Shown here: piece by piece, positions 16,500 through 24,078 of the stretch | Numbering within the stretch: position 1 is the stretch's first letter | Layout: every line of letters begins with the position of its first letter | Assembly (NCBI GenBank): GCA_951813575.1 | Contig: OX638375.1 | Coordinates: forward strand, 4,008,752-4,072,751 | Direction of reading: 5' to 3' | Length of the DNA stretch: 64,000 nt | Source of the DNA: Candidatus Binatia bacterium | Lineage (GTDB): Bacteria; Desulfobacterota; Binatia; UBA9968; JAJDTQ01 | Program-made: the position numbers and the translations under genes | The notes under the pieces: generated by a model | What the model was told of the DNA's origin: nothing | What the model saw: the letters and a program-made list of their open reading frames with translations, nothing else | Database searches by the model: none

Positions 16500-17153
16500 A
16501 TGCCCGGTAGCGTTCTCCTGGTGATCCACATAGCCGCCGGCTCGGCGGCGTTGGCGGCGGCGGCCGTCGCGCTCGTCACCGCAAAGGGCCGGGTGCATCA
16601 CATAAGGGCGGGCCGGATCTATGCCGCGGCCATGACGGTAGTGTGCGTAACCGCGCTGCCGCTGGCCGTGCTCGGTTCCGACGTCGTACTGCTGCTGGTG
16701 GCCGTGTTCAGCTTCTATCTCGTGTTCGCGGGGTGGCGCTTCGCCCGGAACGCGAGCGGTCGCCCGGGAGCAGTGGACCGGGCGGCCGCGGCCGTCATGG
16801 GGCTTGCCGGGCTGGGCATGTGGGGCTACGCGGCGACGCTTTGTCTGCGCGGCGACTCGCAGTGGGTCACCATGGCCGTGTTCGGTTTCATCGCGCTGGC
16901 GTTGTGCGCCGTCGACGTTCGGTTTCACCGAGCCCAGCGCCGTTCCGGGCGGCAGCGCATCGCCCGTCATCTCACCAACATGCTGGCGGGGACCATCGCC
17001 ACCGTCACCGCCGTGGTGGTGGTCAACGTCGATACGGAACCGGCATGGCTGGCGTGGATCGTGCCTACGATCCTCATCACTCCTGTGATCGTCTGGTGGA
17101 ACAGGCGGGTGCAGCGGGGCGCCGACTCGCTTCAGGGCTTCATGCGGGAATGA
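16500..17153 (+). CDS. DUF2306-like integral membrane protein
   Basis: A 217-residue protein with six to seven predicted membrane helices: LLVIHIAAGSAALAAAAVAL, VVCVTALPLAV, VVLLLVAVFSFYLVFAGW, MGLAGLGMWGYAAT, VFGFIALALCAVDV, MLAGTIATVTAVVV and WLAWIVPTILITPVIVW. The pattern HIxAGxxAL, then a short loop with VHHIRAGRIYAAAM, is typical of DUF2306-like proteins of unknown function. The ATG at 16500 has GAGGAG 8 bases upstream; an in-frame GTG at 16491 is too close to that site to be the start. It stands alone between the barrel fragment and the mannose enzyme gene. Confidence 0.72.
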   Translation: MPGSVLLVIHIAAGSAALAAAAVALVTAKGRVHHIRAGRIYAAAMTVVCVTALPLAVLGSDVVLLLVAVFSFYLVFAGWRFARNASGRPGAVDRAAAAVMGLAGLGMWGYAATLCLRGDSQWVTMAVFGFIALALCAVDVRFHRAQRRSGRQRIARHLTNMLAGTIATVTAVVVVNVDTEPAWLAWIVPTILITPVIVWWNRRVQRGADSLQGFMRE

Positions 17154-17262
17154 CGCCGGTGGCGCTGCCGGCCGGGACTCCCGTGACGAGGCTGTTTGCC
17201 GGCGCCCGGTCTCTGTTATAGTCGGGCAGTCTCGCTTTGGACCTTGACGCGAGTTTGACGCG

Positions 17263-18720
17263 ATGAGTCATGTCCTTTTCCCCGTTATTCTCTCGGGCGG
17301 CGCCGGAACCCGGCTCTGGCCCCTGTCCCGGGAGCTTTATCCCAAGCCGTTCATCCGGCTGCTGGAGGAGCACACGCTGCTCCAGGCCACCGCCCGCCGC
17401 CTCGCCGCGCTCGACGAGATGCGGGCGCCCATCGTGGCCTGCAACGAAGCCCATCGCTTCCTGGTGGTTGAACAGCTCCGGGCCGTCGACGTCGCCCCGT
17501 CGGCCGTGCTGCTGGAGCCGGTGGGGCGGAATACGGCGCCGGCCATCGCCGCGGTGGCGCTGGAAGCCCTCGCCCTCGACGATGGTGGAGACCCCATCCT
17601 CCTGGTGCTCCCCGCGGATCACGTCATCCGGGACGAGAGCCGGTTTGCCGGCGCGGTGCGGTCCGCCGTCCGGGAGGCAGCCTCCGGGCATCTTGTGACT
17701 TTCGGGGTGACACCCGCCCATGCGGCCACGGGCTACGGATACATCAAGGCCGCCGGCCCCGCCGGCGTGAGCGATGACGGCCGCCGGGTCGAACGGTTCG
17801 TCGAAAAGCCGGATGCCGCGGCGGCCGCGGGGTACCTCGAGGAGGGCGGCTATTACTGGAACAGCGGCATGTTCGTGTTTTCGGCCTCGGGGTACCTGCG
17901 GGAGCTTGGCGCGCACGCACCGGCCGTCCGCGACGCCGTCACACAAGCCCACCGGAACGCGGCGGAAGACATGGGCTTCCTCAGGCTGGAGGCGGAATCG
18001 TTCGCCCGATCCCCGGCGGTTTCGGTGGACTACGCGGTCATGGAGCACACCTCGGCCGCGGTGATGGTGCCGCTGGAAGCTGGCTGGTCCGACGTCGGCT
18101 CATGGGCGGCGCTGGCCGATCTCGGCGAAAAGGACGAGGCGGACAACGTCGCCCGGGGCGACACGCTCCTTGAAGGGGTCCGCAACACCTACGTCGATGC
18201 AGGGGACCGGCTGGTGGCCGCCGTGGGTGTGTCGGATCTCGTGATCGTGGACACGGCCGATGCGCTGCTGGTGACGAGCAAGGACGCGGTTCAGGACCTG
18301 GGGGAAGTGGTGGCAAGGCTCGGATCGGCGGGCCGGGGGGAGCACCGGGTCCATCGCAAGGTCCATCGTCCCTGGGGGATGTTCCATGACCTGCACAGCG
18401 GCGACGGCTTCAAGGTCAAGCACATCGTCGTGAATCCCGGCCAGGCCCTGTCGCTGCAGTCGCACCGGCATCGCGCCGAGCACTGGGTCGTCCTGAGTGG
18501 CACCGCGCGGGTGACGCGTGGCGACGACACGTTCATGCTGTCGGAGAGTCAAACCACCTACATTCCCCTTGGAGCGATACACCGTTTGGCGAACCCGGGC
18601 ACGGTGCCGCTGGAGGTGGTGGAAGTGCAAACCGGCGGTTACCTGGAAGAGGACGACATCGTCCGCTACGAGGATGCGTACGGCCGCGTGGGCTCGGTGG
18701 ATACAGAGCCGGAGGGCTAG
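17263..18720 (+). CDS. manC: Mannose-1-phosphate guanylyltransferase / mannose-6-phosphate isomerase
   Basis: A 485-residue bifunctional type II PMI/GMP enzyme. It makes mannose-6-P from fructose-6-P and then GDP-mannose for exopolysaccharide or lipopolysaccharide. The pyrophosphorylase domain starts with FPVILSGGAGTRLWPLSRELYPKPF, carrying the GTP-binding GGxGTRLWPLS and the YPKPF loop. FVEKP (near residue 183) and YYWNSGMFVF are also typical. The C-terminal cupin isomerase domain has HRPWGMF, FKVKHIVVNPGQALSLQSH and HRHRAEHWVVLSGTA. Length matches AlgA/ManC. The adjacent, convergent GtrA-fused glycosyltransferase could use polyprenyl-sugar donors derived from the same pool. Confidence 0.95.
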   Translation: MSHVLFPVILSGGAGTRLWPLSRELYPKPFIRLLEEHTLLQATARRLAALDEMRAPIVACNEAHRFLVVEQLRAVDVAPSAVLLEPVGRNTAPAIAAVALEALALDDGGDPILLVLPADHVIRDESRFAGAVRSAVREAASGHLVTFGVTPAHAATGYGYIKAAGPAGVSDDGRRVERFVEKPDAAAAAGYLEEGGYYWNSGMFVFSASGYLRELGAHAPAVRDAVTQAHRNAAEDMGFLRLEAESFARSPAVSVDYAVMEHTSAAVMVPLEAGWSDVGSWAALADLGEKDEADNVARGDTLLEGVRNTYVDAGDRLVAAVGVSDLVIVDTADALLVTSKDAVQDLGEVVARLGSAGRGEHRVHRKVHRPWGMFHDLHSGDGFKVKHIVVNPGQALSLQSHRHRAEHWVVLSGTARVTRGDDTFMLSESQTTYIPLGAIHRLANPGTVPLEVVEVQTGGYLEEDDIVRYEDAYGRVGSVDTEPEG

Positions 18721-18755
18721 TCCGCATCGCTCCGGCCGCCGGGCCGGGGACCGGC

Positions 18756-19883
18756 TCAGCGCCCGGGCTCGGGGCGCCCCTTGTAGACGTACAGGTCGGC
18801 GGCCAGGAAGTTGACCAGGCTGCCCAGGCCGACGCCCAGGAAGAACGCCAGCAGCCGGTGACGGTCGAACGGCTCCACGTAGCTCGTCAGCAGCGCGTAG
18901 CTGCCTACGTTCACCCCCAGTCCGACCGTGCTGCTCGCCATGAACCTCGCCAACTGCCCCAGGTGCGGCTGCCGTGCCCGCTCGCTGAAGGTCAGGCCCC
19001 GGTTGAGGGCCCAGTTCCAGCCCGCCGCGGGCCAGAAGGACAGGAACCGCGCCAGCCGGTGCTCCACGCCCGCCCACTGAAGGCCGAGATAGCAGGCAAG
19101 GTCCACCGCCAGTCCGCTGGCCCCCACCGCACTGAAGAAGGGGACACGCGCCATGCTGCCGAACTTGTAGTTGTACAGCCGTGAGAGGTGGCGCAGGAAC
19201 CGTACCTGCTGCCGCCAGTTCATCTTGCTCAGACCCACGCTCCGGTCGCGGAACTCGATGGGTACCTCCCGCACCCGCAGCCGTCCACGCACGACCAGGT
19301 CCAGGGCGATCTTGTACCCCATGGGCCGCACGGTGGGGAGATCGGGCAGCGCGCTGCGGCGGGTGGCGAAGAAACCCGACATGGGGTCGGCGTATCCGAC
19401 CAGAGGCCGAGCCAGCCAGGTCGCCAGCCGCGAGTTCAGCACGCGGTAGAGACCCCAGGAGCGGTCGACCATGCCGCCCGGCGCATAGCGGCTGCCGATG
19501 ACCATGTCGCAGCCCTCGTCCAGCGCCGCCAGCAGGTCGACGATGCTCTCGGGAGGATGCGACAGGTCCGCATCCATCACCACCAGGCGGTCGAAGCGGC
19601 ACTGCCGGATGCCCTCGATGACGGCCAGGGACAGGTCCCGTGGCGGCTCCCGGCGTACCACCATGCGCACCGGCAGGCGCCGGGCGAGCTCTGTGACCAC
19701 GGCCTCGCTGCCGTCGCCGGAGTCGTCGTCCACCAGCAACAGCTCCCACTCGATGCCCGTGCCGGACAGGGCCGCGTCGATGCGTTCGGCCAACGGTGCA
19801 ATGTTGGCCGCCTCGCGGAAGGTCGGCACGATGATGGAGAGCGTGGAGCCGGCGTTCTCCGGGTCATTGGGTGTGTTCCGCAT
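18756..19883 (-). CDS. Family 2 glycosyltransferase (DPM1-like) fused to GtrA membrane domain
   Basis: 375 residues from the ATG at 19883. The N-terminal GT2 domain (about 15-235) has LSIIVPTFREAANI, the WELLLVDDDSGDG nucleotide site and the metal-binding DADLSHPPE. This arrangement is typical of dolichol/undecaprenyl-phosphate mannosyl- or glucosyltransferases. The C-terminal GtrA-like domain (about 245-370) has four membrane helices, including FFSAVGASGLAVDLACYL, FWPAAGWNWALNRGLTF, FMASSTVGLGVNVGSYAL and LLAFFLGVGLGSLVNFLAADLY; GtrA proteins are thought to flip polyprenyl-linked sugars. It is convergent with manC. It probably makes a lipid-linked sugar for envelope glycosylation. An upstream in-frame extension to 20021 overlaps alkA and is not conserved-looking. 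Confidence 0.87.
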   Translation of the reverse strand: MRNTPNDPENAGSTLSIIVPTFREAANIAPLAERIDAALSGTGIEWELLLVDDDSGDGSEAVVTELARRLPVRMVVRREPPRDLSLAVIEGIRQCRFDRLVVMDADLSHPPESIVDLLAALDEGCDMVIGSRYAPGGMVDRSWGLYRVLNSRLATWLARPLVGYADPMSGFFATRRSALPDLPTVRPMGYKIALDLVVRGRLRVREVPIEFRDRSVGLSKMNWRQQVRFLRHLSRLYNYKFGSMARVPFFSAVGASGLAVDLACYLGLQWAGVEHRLARFLSFWPAAGWNWALNRGLTFSERARQPHLGQLARFMASSTVGLGVNVGSYALLTSYVEPFDRHRLLAFFLGVGLGSLVNFLAADLYVYKGRPEPGR

Positions 19884-19917
19884 GGTTTCGTCCGGGCGCA
19901 CAGGGTACCATTCCACG

Positions 19918-20856
19918 CTATTCGGCGACAGTGCCCGGAGTGCTCGCACCGCGGCGCACCGCCAGCTCGGCGTAGCAATACGCCAGGGCCAGGGCGCGGT
20001 AGGGCCGCCAGCGTTCGGCAAAGGCGCGCATCTCGTCCTCGGTGGCCTTGCCGGTCTTGCCCAGGAGCCCCTGGGCGACGTACTTGACCACGCCCAGGTC
20101 GCCGGCGGGGAAAGTGTCCGGCCGCCCCAGTCCGCGCATCAGCGCGATTTCGGCGGACCAGCGGCCGATGCCCTTGATGGCGGTCAGGCGTTCGACGACC
20201 TGTTCATCGGACAACGCGGCCAACCCGCGGAGCGTGGGGTCGGAGGCGAAGGCCTCGCCGAGGCGGATCAGCGTGGCGGCCTTGGCGTTGCTCAGGCGGA
20301 AGCCACGCATGGCTTCCATGGTCTGTGCGGCGAACCGGCGCGGCTCGGGAAACGCGTGGTAGGTGCGCCCCTGCCGTCGCCAGCTGCGGCCAAAGCTCTC
20401 CACCAGCGCCTGCTTGATGGAGTACGCAAACGTCAGGTTGACCTGCTGGGAAAGGACGGCGGTGACCAGGGCCTCGAACAGCGTCGGGCTGGCGGTGACG
20501 CGCAGTCCGCGGAACCGGCTGACCATGGGCGCCAGCATCCCGTCCTTGCGCGCCATGCGGTAGAACGGTCGGAGATCGAGGTCCGTGCACAGGATGTGGC
20601 GGAGTTGCGTCTCGAACCCGGCATGCTCGAGCGGAGCCCTCGACGGACTGTCCAGGACCACGGTCAGCCGCGGCCTGGCCACCGTGCCGACGTTGGTCAC
20701 CACGGCCAACGCGAGCTGGCGGCCGGCCGCCAGCAGGCGCCGGTATTGACCGTCCTCCACGAGGTCGACGTTTTCGCCGGCAAAGCGCATGAAGCGCGCC
20801 ACGGTGAAGTCGAACGAATACGGCGGTCGCGGGATGATTTCGAAGGAGTGGGTCAT
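19918..20856 (-). CDS. DNA-3-methyladenine glycosylase II (AlkA-like)
   Basis: A 312-residue base-excision repair enzyme. The helix-hairpin-helix/GPD core is clear: VVERLTAIKGIGRWSAEIALMRGLGRPDTFPAGDLGV. KGIGRWSAE is the HhH and D (PAGDLG) is the catalytic aspartate that attacks the damaged nucleotide. VLSQQVNLTFAYSIKQAL, the conserved DNA-contacting helix, is near residue 145. The N-terminal 110 residues match the AlkA beta domain. The ATG at 20856 was chosen because upstream residues are low-complexity and overlap the RES gene. A second 3-methyladenine glycosylase, Tag, occurs at 35.7 kb, giving constitutive and broad-range repair types together. Confidence 0.9.
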   Translation of the reverse strand: MTHSFEIIPRPPYSFDFTVARFMRFAGENVDLVEDGQYRRLLAAGRQLALAVVTNVGTVARPRLTVVLDSPSRAPLEHAGFETQLRHILCTDLDLRPFYRMARKDGMLAPMVSRFRGLRVTASPTLFEALVTAVLSQQVNLTFAYSIKQALVESFGRSWRRQGRTYHAFPEPRRFAAQTMEAMRGFRLSNAKAATLIRLGEAFASDPTLRGLAALSDEQVVERLTAIKGIGRWSAEIALMRGLGRPDTFPAGDLGVVKYVAQGLLGKTGKATEDEMRAFAERWRPYRALALAYCYAELAVRRGASTPGTVAE

Positions 20857-20926
20857 GAAGCGTCTTCGGAGGCGGTCATCCTCATGAGCGTTCCCGGGTT
20901 TGTTCCCGGATCGGCAGTCACGGTAC

Positions 20927-21430
20927 TCAACCTCGCGACAGGCGGCCTTCGTCGTCGATGAGGATGACACGGTTTGGCCGGTCCTTGCCCCAACTCCAGA
21001 ACACGAGGTTGAATTCGTCGGCACCGGTTCCGGCAGCGAAGCTTCTGACGAGCATTCCGACATACCCGGCGGCAATCAACCGGTCAGCCAAGGCGTGCAA
21101 CGAGGGGATTGCTCCGTCGAGCATCTCTGCTTCCCAGGAAGGACAATCAAGTTCCGAATCGTTCACGTCGAGCGCTGAGCGCTCCGTATCGTCGCGCGTG
21201 TCGAATACGGGCTCTGAATCGACGTCGTACGCGCAGAGCGTTATGGGCTGCATGGTCCGGCCCAACGGCTGCGCTTCTCGTAAGGCGGTTAACGGCGTGA
21301 GAGAGGTGTAGAGCGCTGGCACTCCGCGGCGATTGAAACGACCTCCGTGGCGCCTGGCCCCCTCGCCGGACACGGGCGTCCAGGACCACTGAGGATTGTG
21401 CGCCCGGTACACCACTCCTCGGAAACGCAT
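20927..21430 (-). CDS. RES-domain toxin
   Basis: A 167-residue RES-domain protein. RES toxins degrade NAD+ or ADP-ribosylate metabolic enzymes, stalling growth. The Arg is in VVYRAHNP, the GGRFNRRGVPALYTSL segment is family-typical, and Glu sits in LTALREAQP; Arg-Tyr-Glu are the expected active-site residues. The C-terminal stretch DEFNLVFWSWG closes the fold. The gene lies 14 bases downstream of the Xre/ParS-type antitoxin on the same strand, the usual antitoxin-first order. Confidence 0.88.
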   Translation of the reverse strand: MRFRGVVYRAHNPQWSWTPVSGEGARRHGGRFNRRGVPALYTSLTPLTALREAQPLGRTMQPITLCAYDVDSEPVFDTRDDTERSALDVNDSELDCPSWEAEMLDGAIPSLHALADRLIAAGYVGMLVRSFAAGTGADEFNLVFWSWGKDRPNRVILIDDEGRLSRG

Positions 21431-21444
21431 CGCGGAGCACGGAA

Positions 21445-21777
21445 TCAGGCGTATCCGCCCGCCATGACCCGGTCGAGATAGGCGTGCACCTGATCCGCCT
21501 TGCCTTGACGCAGCAAGAGATCGGGAGTGGCGCCGCCGAAACCCGGCAGCGGCTCGGAGCGGAACCAGGCATAGGCCGCGAGGGTCGTGCCGGTCTCGGC
21601 CTCTACACGGTTCAGAATCTCCAGCATCTGGCGCAGACGAACCTGGGTTTTTCGCGCCCGGACCCGTGAAGCACGCGAGAAGACGTCTTTCCCGAGGCCC
21701 AGTGTGCCGGCGATCTCGGACTTGGTCGTACGGAGCGCCGACGCGATGAGCACCGGCGAGAATATCTGATCCTTCAC
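21445..21777 (-). CDS. Xre/MbcA/ParS-type antitoxin
   Basis: The antitoxin partner of the RES toxin. An N-terminal helix-turn-helix (LRTTKSEIAGTLGLGKDVF) binds DNA. The C-terminal toxin-binding domain reads SEPLPGFGGATPDLLLRQGK then VHAYLDRVMAGGYA, whose final residues plug the RES active site in known structures. Two starts compete. ATG 21795 (116 aa) has no Shine-Dalgarno and falls inside the inverted repeat. GTG 21777 (110 aa) has AGGA 4 bases upstream and fits the predicted promoter better, so I give GTG. Confidence 0.86.
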   Translation of the reverse strand: MKDQIFSPVLIASALRTTKSEIAGTLGLGKDVFSRASRVRARKTQVRLRQMLEILNRVEAETGTTLAAYAWFRSEPLPGFGGATPDLLLRQGKADQVHAYLDRVMAGGYA

Positions 21778-21794
21778 GAATTCCTGGATAAGCA

Positions 21795-21850
21795 TGGCAA
21801 AACCACGTTCTTTGCCACTTATTTTAGCGTGATTAAGTGTGTGTTTACAA
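21795..21850 (-). promoter_or_regulatory. Promoter and autoregulatory operator of the RES/Xre operon
   Basis: On the minus strand a -35-like TTGTAA (21845-21850) and a -10 TAAAAT (21821-21826) are 18 bases apart, putting the start site near 21814. A perfect 7-base inverted repeat, TGGCAAA (21795-21801) and TTTGCCA (21811-21817), with a 9-base spacer covers that start site. It is a natural operator for the HTH antitoxin. Confidence 0.6.
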
Positions 21851-21876
21851 TGCCACCACGGGTAGTGAGATGACTC

Positions 21877-22752
21877 TTACGGCCTCCCCGGATCCTCGTA
21901 GTAGTGCTGGTAGTACCAGTCCGCGATTTCTCCGCCGGTGGCCAGCCACACGCCGTCGTGGGAGCAGATGTATTCCAGCGCGAGGTCGAGGTACTTGATG
22001 CGGAGGGGGACGCCGATGATGAAGGGGTGCAGGGGGATGCACAAGACCGTGCCGCTGCGTTCGCCGTCCCGGTAGAGCACGTCGAACTGGTCGCAGACCT
22101 GCTGCAGATACTCCCCGGGGGTGTAGTTGGAGCGCAGGAAGAAGTTGATGTCGTTGAGGCCCTGCTCGTAGGGCACGACGATCAGGCGGCCGGTCTTGAC
22201 CCGCATGGCCACGGGCTGGTCGTCGAAGCCCCAGTCGCAGAGGTAGTCGAAGCCCGCCGCCGCCAGGTGGTCGGGGGTGTCGAAGGTTTCGGCCAACGCG
22301 GGTCCGAGCCAACCCCGCGGCGCCTTGCCGGTGCCCGCGGCGATCTCGTCGCGTACCTGCCGTATGACGGAGAACTCGTCGCCGGCGGGATAGGCGGTCA
22401 GGGGAAGGTTGTTGGTGACGCCGTGGCCCAGCCACTCCCAGTCCCGCTTCATGCCTTCCTCGATGATCTCCCGGTGGTGGATGCAACACTCGGAGTTCAA
22501 CTGGGCGCTGGCGCGGATGCCGTACTTGTCCAGCACCTCCATCATCCTGAAGACGCCCACCCGCGCGCCGTAGTCGCGCTGGGAGTAGCTGCGCACGTCC
22601 GGGACCTGGGACATGCCGAAGTTGGGGATGGGCTGGTCGATGTGGAAGTACTCGATGTTGGGGCTCACCCAAACGGCGATCCTGGCATCGTCGGGCCATC
22701 TGAGCGCGGGCCGTGCGGTGATCGGCTGGTAGTTGTAGCGGCGGTTCTCCAT
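21877..22752 (-). CDS. Polysaccharide deacetylase family protein (copy 1)
   Basis: A 291-residue member of the NodB-fold hydrolases, of the allantoinase/PuuE-like branch. Seen are RIAVWVSPNIEYFHID at the start, a central ECCIHHREIIEEGMKRDWEWLGHGVTNN (the strand where NodB proteins have their metal-binding His), GWLGPALAETFDTPDHLAAAGFDYLCDW, and IPLHPFIIGVP followed by ICSHDGVWLATGGEIADWYY. It is cytosolic (no signal peptide). The start ATG 22752 has AGGA 6 bases upstream. A paralogue with the same landmarks lies at 27155-28033 on the same strand. Between them are nitronate monooxygenase, HyuB fusion and enoyl-CoA hydratase genes, suggesting amide or ring-opening chemistry rather than polysaccharide work. 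Confidence 0.85.
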   Translation of the reverse strand: MENRRYNYQPITARPALRWPDDARIAVWVSPNIEYFHIDQPIPNFGMSQVPDVRSYSQRDYGARVGVFRMMEVLDKYGIRASAQLNSECCIHHREIIEEGMKRDWEWLGHGVTNNLPLTAYPAGDEFSVIRQVRDEIAAGTGKAPRGWLGPALAETFDTPDHLAAAGFDYLCDWGFDDQPVAMRVKTGRLIVVPYEQGLNDINFFLRSNYTPGEYLQQVCDQFDVLYRDGERSGTVLCIPLHPFIIGVPLRIKYLDLALEYICSHDGVWLATGGEIADWYYQHYYEDPGRP

Positions 22753-22918
22753 GTCACATCCTCGCATGCCGTTCGGCAGTTGATCCAGTTTTGTTGGAAG
22801 ACGCTCCTACCACGGCGGGTTGCGACTGTCCACGAGTCCGGTTCCCCACAGCCATTGGCAATGCACTCCCGTTCGGGTTAGAGGATTGGGGACGTCAAGA
22901 CACCTACCGGAGTGCGGC

Positions 22919-24049
22919 ATGGCCAAACTGAAGACTGCTTTGTGCGACATGCTCGGCATCGAGCACCCAATCATCCAGGCGGGCATGGGCTGGGACAGCC
23001 GAGGCTCCACGACCCCGCCCAGGCTGGTGGCGGCGGTGTCCGACGCCGGCGGCCTGGGGGTCATCGGCGGAAGCCCGCTCCAGCCGGAGTTCATCCGGGA
23101 GCGCATCCGCGCCACCCGAGAGCTGACGGACCGGCCCTTCGGCGTGGACATTACGCTGCCGCGGCTGGCGCAGACGCCCTACGCCGACGTCGGCAACGTC
23201 CGGGAATTCCTGGAGCACACCCATCCCGATCACGTGAGCTTCGTGCGCGACGCCATCGAGGAGTTCGGGCTGGAGACCCAGGGTCCGGACCCGTGGTCCA
23301 AGGTCAAGACCCCGGACATGGTGCAGCGCCAGTTGGACGTGATCCTGGAAGAGGGGGTCAGGGTGCTGGCGGTGGGGCTCGGCGATACCGCCCAGGTGGT
23401 GCCCCTGGCCCATGAGCGGGGGATGAAGGTGCTGGCCCTGTGCGGCAACGTGAAGCAGGCGGTGGGGCACGCGGCCAACGGCGTGGACGTGGTCATCGCC
23501 CAGGGCTACGAGGCCGGCGGCCACACCGGAAGGATCGCCAACTTCCCGCTGATACCGCAGGTGGTGGACGCGGTGAAGCCCACACCCGTGGTGGTGGCTG
23601 GCGGCATCGCCGACGGCCGGGGCCTGGCGGCGGCGCTGAGCCTCGGCGCCGTGGGGGTATGGTGCGGCACGGTCTTCCTGGCCAGCGCGGAGAGCGAGAT
23701 CCACGCCGACTACAAGACCCAGCTCATCCAGGGCCGCACCGAGGACTTCGTGCTCGACCGCTTTCCCAGCGGCAAGCCCAGCCGCCACTACCGCAGCCCG
23801 GTGATCCGCAAGTGGGAGGAATCGGGCCTGCAGCCGCTGGAGATGCCGTTCCAGGGGGTGCTCAACGACCAGTTCCGGGTGGCCGCGGAGAGCGGCAGCC
23901 GGGTGGACGTCATGAGCGTCCCGGGCGGACAGATCGCCGGGCTGCTGGGCGAGAACGACGTGCGGCCCGCGGCCGAGATCGTTGAGGGCATGGTCGCCCA
24001 GGCGGTGGAGGTGCTGAAGGCGGCGGCTTCGCTCGCCGCGGCTGATTGA
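22919..24049 (+). CDS. Nitronate monooxygenase family protein
   Basis: A 376-residue FMN-dependent TIM barrel of the nitronate monooxygenase/2-nitropropane dioxygenase family. It opens with CDMLGIEHPIIQAGMGW, carries SDAGGLGVIGG, and has the conserved catalytic-loop segment AQGYEAGGHTGR, with the His that deprotonates substrate. The phosphate-binding PVVVAGGIADGRGLAAALSLGAVGVWCGTVFL is near residue 235-270. NMOs oxidise alkyl nitronates; many homologues have other enone-reducing roles. GGAG lies 6 bases before the ATG. The HyuB fusion gene follows after 29 bases and is likely co-transcribed. Confidence 0.88.
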   Translation: MAKLKTALCDMLGIEHPIIQAGMGWDSRGSTTPPRLVAAVSDAGGLGVIGGSPLQPEFIRERIRATRELTDRPFGVDITLPRLAQTPYADVGNVREFLEHTHPDHVSFVRDAIEEFGLETQGPDPWSKVKTPDMVQRQLDVILEEGVRVLAVGLGDTAQVVPLAHERGMKVLALCGNVKQAVGHAANGVDVVIAQGYEAGGHTGRIANFPLIPQVVDAVKPTPVVVAGGIADGRGLAAALSLGAVGVWCGTVFLASAESEIHADYKTQLIQGRTEDFVLDRFPSGKPSRHYRSPVIRKWEESGLQPLEMPFQGVLNDQFRVAAESGSRVDVMSVPGGQIAGLLGENDVRPAAEIVEGMVAQAVEVLKAAASLAAAD

Positions 24050-24078
24050 AGGCAACCAACGCAAGGCGAGGACAGGTC

